From NCBI GenBank assembly GCA_002493945.1, contig DLAL01000085.1, positions 59,229 through 123,228 of the forward strand: a stretch of DNA of 64,000 nt, in the 5' to 3' direction. Of this stretch, positions 16,203 to 25,874 are shown one piece after another. Positions within the stretch are counted from its first letter, which is position 1. Each line of letters begins with the position of its first letter. The notes under the pieces were generated by a model that was given only the letters and a program-made list of their open reading frames with translations, did no database searches and had not been told where the DNA came from. Source of the DNA: Porphyromonadaceae bacterium UBA7048 (GTDB lineage Bacteria; Bacteroidota; Bacteroidia; Bacteroidales; Muribaculaceae). A program made the translations under genes and the position numbers.

Positions 16203-17840
16203 TCAAATTCGGTTCCACACCGGTTCGACCCGGCTTATTTCAAGATTCTTAAATGTGAGGCGGTTGCCGCGGATGTAGAAGGAGTCCTGACCGGGACGGC
16301 GCTCGCGGCCGAACGAGTAGCTGAAGAGGCCGCCTTCGACAAAGACCTCGGCCGATGCGCGGTCGACGAAGATGTCCACCGTCAGCTCCATGCTCGTGGG
16401 GTCGTCGGGCGAATACGGCATGCCGTTGAGCATGTTGCCGTTCATGTCGTAGTCCACCAGACGCGCTCCGCCCAGGCTGATGACGGCGTCGGTGGCATGC
16501 GAGAGAGCTATGGTGGCCCTGATGCGGAGACCGTCGGGATTGTCGAACTGACGGAGGGTGCGCAGCGCTTCGTCCTGACTGAGATTCTGCCACGAGCCCA
16601 GAGGCATACAGAGGCTCTCCACCTCACGCACGGGCACCGAGACGAGGCGCACGCCGTCCTTGGTGGTGCGGAGCGACAGTTCCGTAGGCAGCAGCATCTG
16701 GCCGTGGAAGGGCATGCCGGGATGGTCGATGCGGCTCCAGCCTATCTGTATGCGGCGGCCGTCGGAAGCCGGGATGTTGTTGAATGTCTGTGCGGCATAG
16801 ACAGAGCCTGCGCTGTAGCGGTGCTTGCCCGATACAGGGCTGAACACGGCGCCGTCGAAGTGGCCGAGCATATAGGTGCCCGAGGCTCCGTACATGACCC
16901 ACAGAGTGTTCGACGGGTCGCCGTCGACGGGCAGCTCAAAGAGCTCGGGGCACTCCCAGAAGCCGGTTACGTGGCTCTTGCGCTCCCAGGTGCGGAGGTC
17001 GGAAGAGTTGAAGATGGAGTGACCGTCGCGCTCGTTGAGCACCATGACGTAGCGGCCGTCCGAGTAGCGGAACACCTTGGGGTCGCGCGTGTCGCGCGAG
17101 TTCCACTCCTCCTTGCTGTCGATGAGCGGATTGGCCTTATACTTGGTGAAGGTGCGTCCGTTGTCGAGACTGTAGGCCATGCACTGGATCTGACGCTCGC
17201 CCGTCTCGCAGGTGTAGTAGGCGAGCATGGCCGGACGGCCCTTGCGGTTGAATCCGGCGAGATTGTCGGTGTCGATGATGGCCGAGCCCGAGAACATGGT
17301 TCCGGTCTTGTCGGGGAATAGCGCGTCATCGAGTTCCTCCCAGTGCAGGAGGTCCGGGCTGACGGCATGTCCCCAGTGCATGTTCTCCCACTCGCGCTCG
17401 TAGGGATTGTGCTGGTAGAAGAGGTGATACTCGCCGTCGTGCCATATCAGGCCGTTGGGGTCGTTGATCCAGCCGCGAGCCGTGGTGAAGTGATACTGCG
17501 GACGGAGTGCCTCGGCATAGAGCGATGACGCGCCCACGATGGTATCGGCCACATATGCGGCGCCAAGGGCAGCCTCGGATATGTCACCTGAGACGGTGAG
17601 TTTCTTGCCTTTCAGGCGCGAGAGGTCCTTGAACACCCAGTAGTCGGGCTTGCCGTCGGTGAGGCGCACCACGAAAGGCATAGGGTCCATGCCGTCGGCC
17701 TCCATCATGAGCCTCACGCGCGGTGCGGAGTGCGACACGGGGATATTGAGATAGCGTCCCTTGACGGGAATGGTGCGCTCGGCCGCCGGCGACGGGATAG
17801 CGAGAAGTGTCAGAAGGGGCAATACGATGAATCGCTTCAT
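16203..17840 (-). CDS. glycoside hydrolase family 32 fructan hydrolase
   Basis: A 545-residue secreted enzyme hydrolysing fructosyl linkages (levan, inulin or sucrose-like substrates). Catalytic motifs of GH32 are intact: WINDPNG (nucleophile Asp near residue 127), RDPKVF (transition-state Asp near 251) and WECPELF (acid/base Glu near 297). An N-terminal domain of about 110 residues precedes the five-bladed propeller, and a C-terminal beta-sandwich includes DIFVDRASAEVFVEGG. I chose the ATG at 17838-17840 (MKRFIVLPLLTLLAIPSPA) because it gives a clean signal peptide. A longer frame would run into the upstream GH76 gene. Endo or exo action cannot be decided. Confidence 0.94.
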   Translation of the reverse strand: MKRFIVLPLLTLLAIPSPAAERTIPVKGRYLNIPVSHSAPRVRLMMEADGMDPMPFVVRLTDGKPDYWVFKDLSRLKGKKLTVSGDISEAALGAAYVADTIVGASSLYAEALRPQYHFTTARGWINDPNGLIWHDGEYHLFYQHNPYEREWENMHWGHAVSPDLLHWEELDDALFPDKTGTMFSGSAIIDTDNLAGFNRKGRPAMLAYYTCETGERQIQCMAYSLDNGRTFTKYKANPLIDSKEEWNSRDTRDPKVFRYSDGRYVMVLNERDGHSIFNSSDLRTWERKSHVTGFWECPELFELPVDGDPSNTLWVMYGASGTYMLGHFDGAVFSPVSGKHRYSAGSVYAAQTFNNIPASDGRRIQIGWSRIDHPGMPFHGQMLLPTELSLRTTKDGVRLVSVPVREVESLCMPLGSWQNLSQDEALRTLRQFDNPDGLRIRATIALSHATDAVISLGGARLVDYDMNGNMLNGMPYSPDDPTSMELTVDIFVDRASAEVFVEGGLFSYSFGRERRPGQDSFYIRGNRLTFKNLEISRVEPVWNRI

Positions 17841-17847
17841 GGTCGGA

Positions 17848-19383
17848 TTATTTCTGCAGGTGTTTCTTGCCGTCGCGGATGTAGACGGTGTTCGGTGCCG
17901 GAGTGCCATCCACGGGGAGACCCTGCAGAGTATATGCGCGCGAGTCAGCCGAAGGAGCGGCCGTCACTGCGGAGACTCCGGCCTGAGCGGCAGCGGCGCG
18001 GCGCACGGCAAGACGGGCATACTCCGACGCGAACGCGAACTGGTGGAAGGGCTTGGTGACGGTCTCCTCGCCCCAGCCGTCAAGCAGATGTATGGGCAGG
18101 AAGCCGTCGCGGTTGTGGTTGTCATAGGCATAGTCGAGGAAGTACTCGGTGCTGTCGAGGATGATACCGGCCCTGGAACTGTCGCAGTACGGCTCTGCGT
18201 CGGCTATGCCGCGGACGAGCACGTCGTTGAACCACGTGTTGAAGCCCGACGTGGCCACATCATCAGTAATCAGCTCATATGCCTTGTGCTTGCGCTGGTA
18301 GCGTGCGAACTTGTTGAACGAACCATTGACCGACGCCGAAATGTCGTCGCGGTACCGTTCGTCGCCGCTGACGGCGTAGAGCTCGGCAGCACCGGCTATC
18401 ATAGTGCCCGTATTGTAGCTGAAGAAAGTGCCGGTGCGTCCGCCGCAGTCGATGTGGACGCGATAGCCGTTCTCGACACGGATGGTATTGTCGGCGCCCT
18501 TCATGTCGTAGTAGACGCCGTCGGCGCTGTACAGGTTCTCTTTCTGCCAGTCGTATATCCTGGCGGCGAAGTCGAGATACAGCTCCGAGCGCAGACGCAT
18601 CTCGGACACGACAGCGTTCGAGGCGTCGCGGTAGCGGTATTCGACCTCCTCGTCGCGCTCCCGGCATATCTGCGAGAGCCATACCAGCGGCTGGATGGCA
18701 GGGGCATTGCTGCATGCGTGCTTGGAGTTGTAGCCCGGACCCCATGTGATGCCGCCGTACTCCTTGCCGTCGGCGTCGCGCCAGCAGTCCCATCCGTCGA
18801 TGATGTAGTCGGCCAGATGTATGGCCGTCTCGAGATACTCCTCCTTGTCGGTGAGGCGGTAGGCGCGGATGAGTTCGCGGCAGAGCCACATCTGGTCGTC
18901 GTAGACGTTCTCGATACCCTGCACGTTGGCAGTGAAGCGCGTGGACGAGCGGTGCACGGCATAGGGTTCCCACTGTCCGCCGGAAGTGGCGTAGGACGAC
19001 AGGGTGAGCTTGCCGCGGTAGTAGTCGAGATTGTAGACGAGACGGTCAAGACGCTCCACGTAGTCGTCATGCCTTGCTTCATATAGCTCCGGTGCGATAC
19101 TGCGCGTGGCCTCGAGAGCCTCGAGTATCGAGCAGTGCGCCTCGATGGCGGCAGTGTAGGGCCATACGTCGCAGGTGCCTGCCTGATGTTGTGTGGAGGT
19201 GTCGTAGGTGTCGGCCAGACGGCTGTTGACAGCGCGGCCCGAATAAGCCCCGTCATACGAGGCGTCGGCGATGGCCATGGCACGCTCGAGGTCGGACACC
19301 GCCCGGGCTGCGTCGCCGCTGTCGGCAGCGAAGACTGCCGCAGCACTTCCAAGTATCAGAAAAGGTATTGCGAATTTTTTCAT
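17848..19383 (-). CDS. glycoside hydrolase family 76 alpha-1,6-mannanase, minus-strand copy
   Basis: GH76 enzymes cut the alpha-1,6-mannan backbone of fungal mannan. The catalytic Asp pair lies in YDDQMW (residues about 161-166), flanked by NVQGIENV and WLCRELIRAYRLT, in an (alpha/alpha)6 fold. The start at 19381-19383 (MKKFAIPFLILGSAAAVFA) gives a signal peptide and sits nine bases after a TACCTTTG promoter box. The 511-residue protein ends in YTLQGLPVDG...VYIRDGKKHLQK, a short motif resembling T9SS sorting domains. It is the first gene after the SusCD terminator and leads the GH76-GH32-AT-GH31-Asp-box unit. Confidence 0.9.
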   Translation of the reverse strand: MKKFAIPFLILGSAAAVFAADSGDAARAVSDLERAMAIADASYDGAYSGRAVNSRLADTYDTSTQHQAGTCDVWPYTAAIEAHCSILEALEATRSIAPELYEARHDDYVERLDRLVYNLDYYRGKLTLSSYATSGGQWEPYAVHRSSTRFTANVQGIENVYDDQMWLCRELIRAYRLTDKEEYLETAIHLADYIIDGWDCWRDADGKEYGGITWGPGYNSKHACSNAPAIQPLVWLSQICRERDEEVEYRYRDASNAVVSEMRLRSELYLDFAARIYDWQKENLYSADGVYYDMKGADNTIRVENGYRVHIDCGGRTGTFFSYNTGTMIAGAAELYAVSGDERYRDDISASVNGSFNKFARYQRKHKAYELITDDVATSGFNTWFNDVLVRGIADAEPYCDSSRAGIILDSTEYFLDYAYDNHNRDGFLPIHLLDGWGEETVTKPFHQFAFASEYARLAVRRAAAAQAGVSAVTAAPSADSRAYTLQGLPVDGTPAPNTVYIRDGKKHLQK

Positions 19384-19391
19384 AACGTATG

Positions 19392-19399
19392 CAAAGGTA
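19392..19399 (-). promoter_or_regulatory. -7 promoter box of the GH76 enzyme unit
   Basis: TACCTTTG on the minus strand, an exact TAnnTTTG, lies nine bases before the ATG at 19383. No TTTG is seen at -33, where the terminator hairpin sits, so the box may need an activator. Confidence 0.5.
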
Positions 19400-19401
19400 C
19401 G

Positions 19402-19461
19402 AAAAAAAAGCGGAGAGCCGCACGTCATGACGGTATGCTGTCACCCTGCAAGACTCTCCGC
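19402..19461 (-). terminator. terminator between the SusCD unit and the GH76 unit
   Basis: GCGGAGAG (19410-19417) pairs perfectly with CTCTCCGC (19454-19461), and on the minus strand the stem is followed by eight T residues (19402-19409). It begins 16 bases after the stop of the DUF1735-like gene. Confidence 0.75.
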
Positions 19462-19476
19462 GATATAATTACAGAT

Positions 19477-20529
19477 TTAGAAAATTATCTGATCCTCCTC
19501 GGGCATCTGAGTGTTGAGTTTACGTTCCATAGTCATGGTGCCCACTACATTGTAGTCGATGGTCGAACCGGGAGCCGAACGGTAGTCGGTGAAGGTATAG
19601 TCGACGTCGTTGATGATGAGTGTGCGGCGCATGATGTAGGTCTGCACTTCGTCAGGAGCCTCGATGATGGTGTACGTAGCGGTCTTGTTCTGCACGAAGT
19701 TCATCTCAGGATTGTCGCACGAGAGTGTGACAGTGCCGCGCATGCCGCCCTCCTCGTAGGGAGTGAAGGTGGCGTACACCTTGAACGACTTGCGGAGAAG
19801 GCTGCGCTCGTTGAACGTGCCGGCATAGAAGAACACCGTGTTCTGGTCCACCACGTATGTCTGCACGGTGGTCATGGCGCCGGGTTCGTTGTCGACCACG
19901 CCGCCCGATACGATGTAGAACTTCATGTTCGAAGCCTCGAACACACCGGAGAAATCGGTGTAGGGAAGGACTCGGAGCATGGCCGTAGCGTAGTTCTTGC
20001 GCGGATGGCGGAGATAGTTGTCGCTCTCGGCCACCTTCAGGGGAAGGACATAGCGGTCAGAGAGGTCGATGCCGTTGAAGTCGAAGCGGATGTTCAGGAG
20101 AGCCTGGCTGTCGCCCTTGCGGACGGTGACGGTCTCGGGATATGAAGCGTATGCCGACATGTCCTGATACCAGAGCTCCTTGCGGTTGTCGCTGAAGCGC
20201 TCGCGGTTGAGGGTCTCAAGCGTATCCGAGGGGACGATGCGCACCTCGATGTCGCCGGGAGTGACGGTGGTGCCGCTGACCATGACGGGGAGCTTGTACT
20301 CCGACAGACCTGTGCCTCCGAACTTGGGATTGCCGTCGGCGTCGACACGCGTGAAGGGGACGTACACCGTGGTGACACCCACGCTGGATCCTTCGGTGTC
20401 AAGGGGAGCCTTGAAGCTGATATAGTGCTCGTACTGCTCGTCGTCGGTGATTTCGGTGCACGATGCCGCGAGCATCATGGCGGCGCAGCCGGTGAGCAGA
20501 TATTTCGATATTATATTGTACTTGCGCAT
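19477..20529 (-). CDS. DUF1735-like surface lipoprotein of the SusCD unit
   Basis: A 350-residue lipoprotein (lipobox AASC near residue 24). It occupies the place directly downstream of susD where surface glycan-binding proteins are usually encoded. The pattern KLPVMVSGTTVTPGDIEVRIVPSDTLETLNRERF, with KGDSQALLNIRFDFNGIDLSDRYVLPLKV, is that of DUF1735 Ig-like domains. The C-terminal half (NRTLIINDVDYTFTDY-like) resembles the accompanying lipocalin-like domain. I chose the ATG at 20527-20529 (MRKYNIISKYLLTGCAAMML) rather than the one nine codons upstream because it begins the signal peptide. Glycan binding at the cell surface is inferred from position. Confidence 0.8.
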   Translation of the reverse strand: MRKYNIISKYLLTGCAAMMLAASCTEITDDEQYEHYISFKAPLDTEGSSVGVTTVYVPFTRVDADGNPKFGGTGLSEYKLPVMVSGTTVTPGDIEVRIVPSDTLETLNRERFSDNRKELWYQDMSAYASYPETVTVRKGDSQALLNIRFDFNGIDLSDRYVLPLKVAESDNYLRHPRKNYATAMLRVLPYTDFSGVFEASNMKFYIVSGGVVDNEPGAMTTVQTYVVDQNTVFFYAGTFNERSLLRKSFKVYATFTPYEEGGMRGTVTLSCDNPEMNFVQNKTATYTIIEAPDEVQTYIMRRTLIINDVDYTFTDYRSAPGSTIDYNVVGTMTMERKLNTQMPEEDQIIF

Positions 20530-20562
20530 TGTAGTTTTCCTTTGATAATTAGACATCAGTCA

Positions 20563-22719
20563 TTAGTCGTTGTACTGCCAGCCGGGGTTCTGGACAAGGT
20601 TGTGGTTGCGCTTGAGCTCATTCTTGGAGATGGGCCAGAAGTACATCTTGTCGGAGAATACGGTGGGGAGGCTGTAGACGGGGACGATGCGCTGGAATTC
20701 GTCCTGCTGACGGTTGGTCATCATGACGTTGCAGCCGTATACGGGCTTGGATTCCTCAACGGGGGCGTCCATCCAGCGGCGGAGGTCATAGTAACGCTTG
20801 CCTTCGCCGAGAAGCTCGATCATGCGTTCGCGCTTGATCTTGGCGCGGAGCACCGACTGGCTGGCATACTCGGCCTGAGTGTAGTCGGGAAGACCGGCAC
20901 GGCAGCGTACGGGACGGATACCGCGCTTGATTTCGTTGACGTCACGGCTGACAGAGTAGGTCTTGGAGCCGTCCCACGAAGGCACGCTGTAGGTCGAAGT
21001 GAGCTCGTTGAGAGCTTCGGCGTACATCAGGAGAATGTCGGCATAGCGGATGGCGGGCTCCCACTTCTTGACGATATTGTCGTAGTCCTCGCCGTTGCGG
21101 TTGGTGCGGTAGTCGTTGGGGTGAACCCATTTCTTGCAGCCGATGCCTGTGCGGAGGTAGTAGGGGTTGTTGGTGTAGCCGTTGTTCAGAGCCGTGGTAG
21201 AACCATCGGACGACGATGTGGTCGTGCCGCGCCAGTAGAATATCTGCATGTAGTTGTTGGAGTGCAGAGGATTGGCGTCCCACCAGTACGAGCCGTTGAA
21301 AGCCACGGACGCATAGAAGCGCGGTTCGCGGTCGGCATACTGCATCGACACGCCGGGGCCGAGGGGCGGGAACTTGGTGTAGGCATTCTCACCGCGGCTG
21401 GTGGTCCAGCCCTGCGGACGCTCGCTGCCGTCGCCGCCGTTCATCTCGCTGTCCTTGCCGGGCACGTCCTCGCCGGCGCTGGTGTAGAATGCGTCGACCA
21501 TCTTCTGCGTCAGGCCGTGGCAGTTGAAGCCGTTGAGTGTGGTGGGCAGCTCGTGCGATACGAAACCGCAGATGTTGCGGTGGTCTTTGCTGGCGGCATT
21601 GTAGCCGCGGCTGAAGATAATCTCAGAGTTGTCGAGGTTGGCCACGCCGTTGAAGAAGTCGCGGTACGACAGATAGGGGTCGATATCGGCGTATCCTTCG
21701 GGCCAGTTCTTCTCGGAGAAGTCGCCGTCCTGATAGGGAGTGATGGTCTTGGGATAGCCGGTGCGGCGGTTGTCCACGGTGTTGACACCGACATGATAGA
21801 GCTCGTAGTTGGCCTCGCACTCGATGACGTCGCGGCAGGCGGCTGCGGCGCGCGCCCACTTGGATTCGTCATAGGTCAGCGAGAGGAGCTGGGTGCCGTC
21901 GCGGTTCACCAGAGTCTTAGCGAAGGCGTCCGAGACTGACGAGGGATGTTCGCCGTTGGCGAGCTGGCCGTTGGCCAGGGGGCTGGCGGCATAGAGGTAA
22001 GCCAGTGCACGGGTGGCCAGAGCGGCACCCTTGGTAGGACGCACGATGTTCTCCATGCTGGTGTTGCCCTGGAAGCGGCTCCATGACTGGAGTTCGTCAC
22101 AGGCCCTGAGCATCTCGGAAGAGATGAATTCGGCCACTTCCTCGTAAGAGCTGCGTGCATAGGCGAGATCTTCGTAGTCAAGCATGTAGTCAGCGCCTTC
22201 GTCAGGCATGATAGGCACAGGACCGTACTTGCGGAGGAGGAGCCAGTAGTAGTATGCGCGGACGAAACGTGCCTGACCCTTCATGTCGAGGATTTCCTCA
22301 CGGGTGAGTTTGTCGTTGCGGTCCACATTGTGGATGAATACAGAAGCCTGGAAGATGCCCTTGTAGGCATTGGACCATGCGGTGGAACCCCACTCTTCAT
22401 CGTAGTCGCCCTGCTTGAAGGAGGCGTACGAGTCGGTCGAGCTGAACGACTGGTAGGTGTTGTCGCGGTCGCCGTAGTACATGTCGTCGGCAAAGCAGTG
22501 CACGCCCACGGCGTTCTGTTCCTTGGTGACGCAGTCAGCAAGGTCGTCCTTGAGGAATACGAACGACTGGGTGAGCCAGTTGTGGGTCTGGCTGATGTCG
22601 GTGAATACCGATTCGAGCGTACGGCGGTCGTCGAAGTACTTGTCTGCGTCGAGGGTATCCTCACACGAAGGGAGGAAAGCGGCAAGGGCGAGCACCGGTA
22701 TCGTTATATATTTTTTCAT
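20563..22719 (-). CDS. SusD/RagB family outer-membrane glycan-binding lipoprotein
   Basis: A 718-residue SusD-like lipoprotein (MKKYITIPVLALAAFLPSC, lipidated Cys19). Typical features are the N-terminal TPR-like helices (QARFVRAYYYWLLLRKYGPVPIM), RPTKGAALATRALAYLYAASPL and the C-terminal IKRERMIELLGEGKRYYDLRRW. It caps the SusC transporter and delivers oligosaccharides to it. It is longer than most SusD proteins (500-600), with insertions between residues 300 and 560. It follows susC by 16 bases. Confidence 0.95.
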   Translation of the reverse strand: MKKYITIPVLALAAFLPSCEDTLDADKYFDDRRTLESVFTDISQTHNWLTQSFVFLKDDLADCVTKEQNAVGVHCFADDMYYGDRDNTYQSFSSTDSYASFKQGDYDEEWGSTAWSNAYKGIFQASVFIHNVDRNDKLTREEILDMKGQARFVRAYYYWLLLRKYGPVPIMPDEGADYMLDYEDLAYARSSYEEVAEFISSEMLRACDELQSWSRFQGNTSMENIVRPTKGAALATRALAYLYAASPLANGQLANGEHPSSVSDAFAKTLVNRDGTQLLSLTYDESKWARAAAACRDVIECEANYELYHVGVNTVDNRRTGYPKTITPYQDGDFSEKNWPEGYADIDPYLSYRDFFNGVANLDNSEIIFSRGYNAASKDHRNICGFVSHELPTTLNGFNCHGLTQKMVDAFYTSAGEDVPGKDSEMNGGDGSERPQGWTTSRGENAYTKFPPLGPGVSMQYADREPRFYASVAFNGSYWWDANPLHSNNYMQIFYWRGTTTSSSDGSTTALNNGYTNNPYYLRTGIGCKKWVHPNDYRTNRNGEDYDNIVKKWEPAIRYADILLMYAEALNELTSTYSVPSWDGSKTYSVSRDVNEIKRGIRPVRCRAGLPDYTQAEYASQSVLRAKIKRERMIELLGEGKRYYDLRRWMDAPVEESKPVYGCNVMMTNRQQDEFQRIVPVYSLPTVFSDKMYFWPISKNELKRNHNLVQNPGWQYND

Positions 22720-22735
22720 GATGGAGTGTCAGGAA

Positions 22736-25700
22736 TTAAAGGTTGATTTGAAGGCCTGCGGTGATGGACTTGGTCAGAGGATATGCCTCGCCGTTATTGC
22801 TGCCCACTTCGGGATCCCAGAGCTTGAAACTGGACCATGTGCAGAGGTTGGAGCCCTGTACGAAGAAACGTACGTTCTGGAGCTTGATGCGGCTGGTGAG
22901 CGATGCAGGGAGTGTGTAGCCCACCTCAAGATTCTTCAGACGGATGTAGCTCATGTCGCGGAGCCAGTAGGTACTGTTGCGGTAGTTGTTGTGCGAAGCC
23001 ATGTTCTCGCAGAGCACCAGACGGGGGAACGATGCTCCGGGGTCCTCGTTGGCGGCGATGCCGAGCTGGGCTGCCGTCTCGGAGTCGATCCAGCGGTCGT
23101 CGACCAGGTCGGCGAGCACCTGACCGTAGCGGTCCTGGGAGAATGCCCATACGGTCTTGCCCTGTATCTGGGTGTCGGACTTGCCTGCGCCCTGGAAGTG
23201 GACGTTGAAGTCGAAGCCGCGCCACTGCACCGAAGCACCGATACCGTAGATGAGGCTGGGAGTGGTGGTGGTGCCGATGGCCACGATGTCGCCGTCGTCT
23301 ACCACGCCGTCGCCGTTAACGTCCTTGTACTTGATGTCGCCGGGCTGCACGTCGCCGAACATCTGCTTGGGATGGTTGCGGATATCCTCGTAGTCGGCGA
23401 AGAGACCTTCGGCGATGAGGCCGCGGTTCTGGTTCACACGGTAGCCTTTCTGCTGCTGGTAGGGATAGATGGTGTTCTCGACGTCGTAGTCAAGGATGGT
23501 GTTGCGGGCATAGGTCATGTTGCCGCGGACGGTGACGCTCCAGTCATCGTTGAAGCGCTTCTCGTAGCGGAAGAAACCGTCGATACCTTCCGACTTGACA
23601 GCACCCACGTTGCCCCAGGGCGACTGCTCCAGACCGAGGATGGCCGGCAGATAGTTACGCGACATGTAGATGCCCGTACGTTTCTCGTGGAAGTAGTCCA
23701 CAGTGAGCGAGAAGGCGTTATGGAAGAGGGTGATGTCGAGACCGACGTCCTGCTTGGTGGCCACTTCCCATGTCACGTCGGTCGATGCGAGCGACGAATA
23801 GTGGAGACCGCGGATGTACTCGCCGCGGGTGGGCGTGCCGAGCGTACCGAAGTTGTAGACGTTGTCGCCGGTGTAGTCGAGGGTGTAGAGGTAGGGGAAG
23901 CGGACGTTGCCCATGTTGTCGTTACCTACCTTACCGTAGGAGTAACGGATCTTGAACACGTCGAGCCATGTGAGGTCCTGGAAGGGTTTCTCGCGTGCGA
24001 TGTTCCATGCGACGGAGCCTGCGGGGAAGAAACCGAAGCGGTGGTGGTCGGCGAAGTTCTCCGAACCGTTGTAACCGAAGTTGAGGTCAAGGAAGTACTT
24101 GCTGTCGTAGTTGTACGAGAGCTGACCTGCCAGAGCCATGTTCTTGCGTGCCACACCGTTCTTGATGTCGTCGCCGATGTTCTGGGTCTGGATGTTGTTG
24201 TCGTAGGTGTACTTGACGGTGGCGCCGACGTTGTTCTTGCCGAAGTCACGGTTGTAGCTCAGCATGAGGTCGAGGAAGATGCGGCGCGAACCGTTGTTGC
24301 CCGAGCTCTGGGTCATGTCGGCCTTGTCGCCGATGCGGTCGAAAATAATCTCGCCGGTGTCCTTGTTGCGGCCGTTGGCATACCAGCGTTCGGGCATCTG
24401 GTCGTGCGAGATGTAGTTGTAGTTGTACGTGTCATAGCCGAAGCGTCCCACGAAGCGGAGACCCTGGGTGACGAAGCGGAGATCCTGCTCGAGAGCGACG
24501 TTGGTCTGCAGGTTATTGTTCCACTCCTGGCGGTAGCCGGTCTGGGTGGTCATGACCCAGGGGTTGGTGCGGTAGACGTCGCGGCCCATGTTGATCATGG
24601 GGACGTAGCCGTTGGAGTACATGATAGGCGTCAGGATGGCGTTGTAGCCGAAGAGGGAGTTCCAGGTGTAGTCGTCGCCCATACCGGGAGAGTTACGCAT
24701 GGAGAGGTCGCCCGAGGTGCCGAGACGGAGAAGAGTGGTCTTGGTGAGGTCGATATCGAGGTTCAGACGGTAGTTCCAGCGGTTGTAGTTGGCATTGGTG
24801 TCGTACTTGTCGCGGAGCGTGGAGTCTGTCTTATACATACCTTCGTCGGTGACGTACGATATGGAAGCGTAGTAGCGCGCCGTGCTGCCGCCGCCGCTGA
24901 TATTGACGTTGGCGCGGTAGCTCATGGCGCCGTCCTTGAGGATAAGGTCCTTCCAGTTGACGTCAGGATAGAGGTCGGGGTCAAGGCCGTTGGAGAAGAG
25001 CTCGAGCTCGGTGGGAGTGTAGTAGAGGCCCTTGCTGCGGGTGACGTAGGCTTCGTTCAGGAGCGAGGCGTAGGTGACGCCGTCGACGAACTCGGGAGTC
25101 TTCGTGCGGGTGTTGTAGGAGGTCTCGAACTTGGCGTTCACCTTGACTTTGCCTTCCTTACCGCGCTTGGTGGTGATGAGGACTACGCCGTTGGCGCCCT
25201 TCGAACCGTAGATGGCCGTTGCCGAGGCGTCCTTGAGGACGGTGAATGACTCGATATCCTCGATGTTGAGGTCGTCGATGCTCTCGCGCTCGAAGCCGTC
25301 GACCAGGATGTAGGCCGATGCGCCGGCGCCGAAGGTGGAGATACCGCGGATCCAGAATTCCGACTTGTTCTTGCCGGGCTGACCGGAGGTCTGACGGGCG
25401 ATGACGCCGGCCACGTTACCGGCCAGGGAGTTCGAGAGGTTCGAGGTGCTGTAGTGCTTCATGTCGGTGACGTCGACAGTGGTGACGGCACCGGTCACGG
25501 TGATTTTCTTACGGGCACCCATACCGGTGACGACCACTTCGTTGAGGGCATTGGAGGTAGGCTCCATGCGGATGATGTTGTCGTCGAGGCTGAGCGTGCG
25601 CACGGGCATCTCGAGGTCCTGCATGCCTATGTAGGAGAAGACAAGGGTATTGTCCTTGGAGGGCACGTCGATGCGGAAGTTACCGTCGATGTCGGTGACC

Positions 25701-25852
25701 ACGCCGATATTGGCTCCTTTGACCACTACCGAGACACCGATGAGGGGCTCCTGGTCTTCGGTGCTTATCACCGTGCCTTTATATATTCTTGCCGAAGCAA
25801 GCGTCGATGTCAGCATCGCAGCTGTCATCAGCACTGTTATTCGTTCTTTCAT
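22736..25852 (-). CDS. SusC/RagA family TonB-linked outer-membrane transporter
   Basis: A 1038-residue TonB-dependent transporter. After the signal peptide a carboxypeptidase-regulatory-like domain (YKGTVISTEDQEPLIGVSVVV, GVVTDIDGNFRI) is followed by a plug (EVVVTGMGARKK, YSTSNLSNSLAGNVAGV, LVDGFERESIDDLNIEDIES, ATAIYGSKGANGVVLITTKRG) and a 22-stranded barrel ending YPLTKSITAGLQINL. It imports oligosaccharides from its SusD partner into the periplasm. The gene lies between the IPT/NHL lipoprotein gene (22 bases upstream) and susD. Confidence 0.97.
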   Translation of the reverse strand: MKERITVLMTAAMLTSTLASARIYKGTVISTEDQEPLIGVSVVVKGANIGVVTDIDGNFRIDVPSKDNTLVFSYIGMQDLEMPVRTLSLDDNIIRMEPTSNALNEVVVTGMGARKKITVTGAVTTVDVTDMKHYSTSNLSNSLAGNVAGVIARQTSGQPGKNKSEFWIRGISTFGAGASAYILVDGFERESIDDLNIEDIESFTVLKDASATAIYGSKGANGVVLITTKRGKEGKVKVNAKFETSYNTRTKTPEFVDGVTYASLLNEAYVTRSKGLYYTPTELELFSNGLDPDLYPDVNWKDLILKDGAMSYRANVNISGGGSTARYYASISYVTDEGMYKTDSTLRDKYDTNANYNRWNYRLNLDIDLTKTTLLRLGTSGDLSMRNSPGMGDDYTWNSLFGYNAILTPIMYSNGYVPMINMGRDVYRTNPWVMTTQTGYRQEWNNNLQTNVALEQDLRFVTQGLRFVGRFGYDTYNYNYISHDQMPERWYANGRNKDTGEIIFDRIGDKADMTQSSGNNGSRRIFLDLMLSYNRDFGKNNVGATVKYTYDNNIQTQNIGDDIKNGVARKNMALAGQLSYNYDSKYFLDLNFGYNGSENFADHHRFGFFPAGSVAWNIAREKPFQDLTWLDVFKIRYSYGKVGNDNMGNVRFPYLYTLDYTGDNVYNFGTLGTPTRGEYIRGLHYSSLASTDVTWEVATKQDVGLDITLFHNAFSLTVDYFHEKRTGIYMSRNYLPAILGLEQSPWGNVGAVKSEGIDGFFRYEKRFNDDWSVTVRGNMTYARNTILDYDVENTIYPYQQQKGYRVNQNRGLIAEGLFADYEDIRNHPKQMFGDVQPGDIKYKDVNGDGVVDDGDIVAIGTTTTPSLIYGIGASVQWRGFDFNVHFQGAGKSDTQIQGKTVWAFSQDRYGQVLADLVDDRWIDSETAAQLGIAANEDPGASFPRLVLCENMASHNNYRNSTYWLRDMSYIRLKNLEVGYTLPASLTSRIKLQNVRFFVQGSNLCTWSSFKLWDPEVGSNNGEAYPLTKSITAGLQINL

Positions 25853-25874
25853 TGGTCTTTAGATAAGTTCCGGG

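Noticed and set aside
22481..25249. 922-codon open frame antisense to susC
   Set aside because: Its length follows from GC-rich codon use of susC; it has no signal, domain or promoter, and susC is clearly the coding strand.
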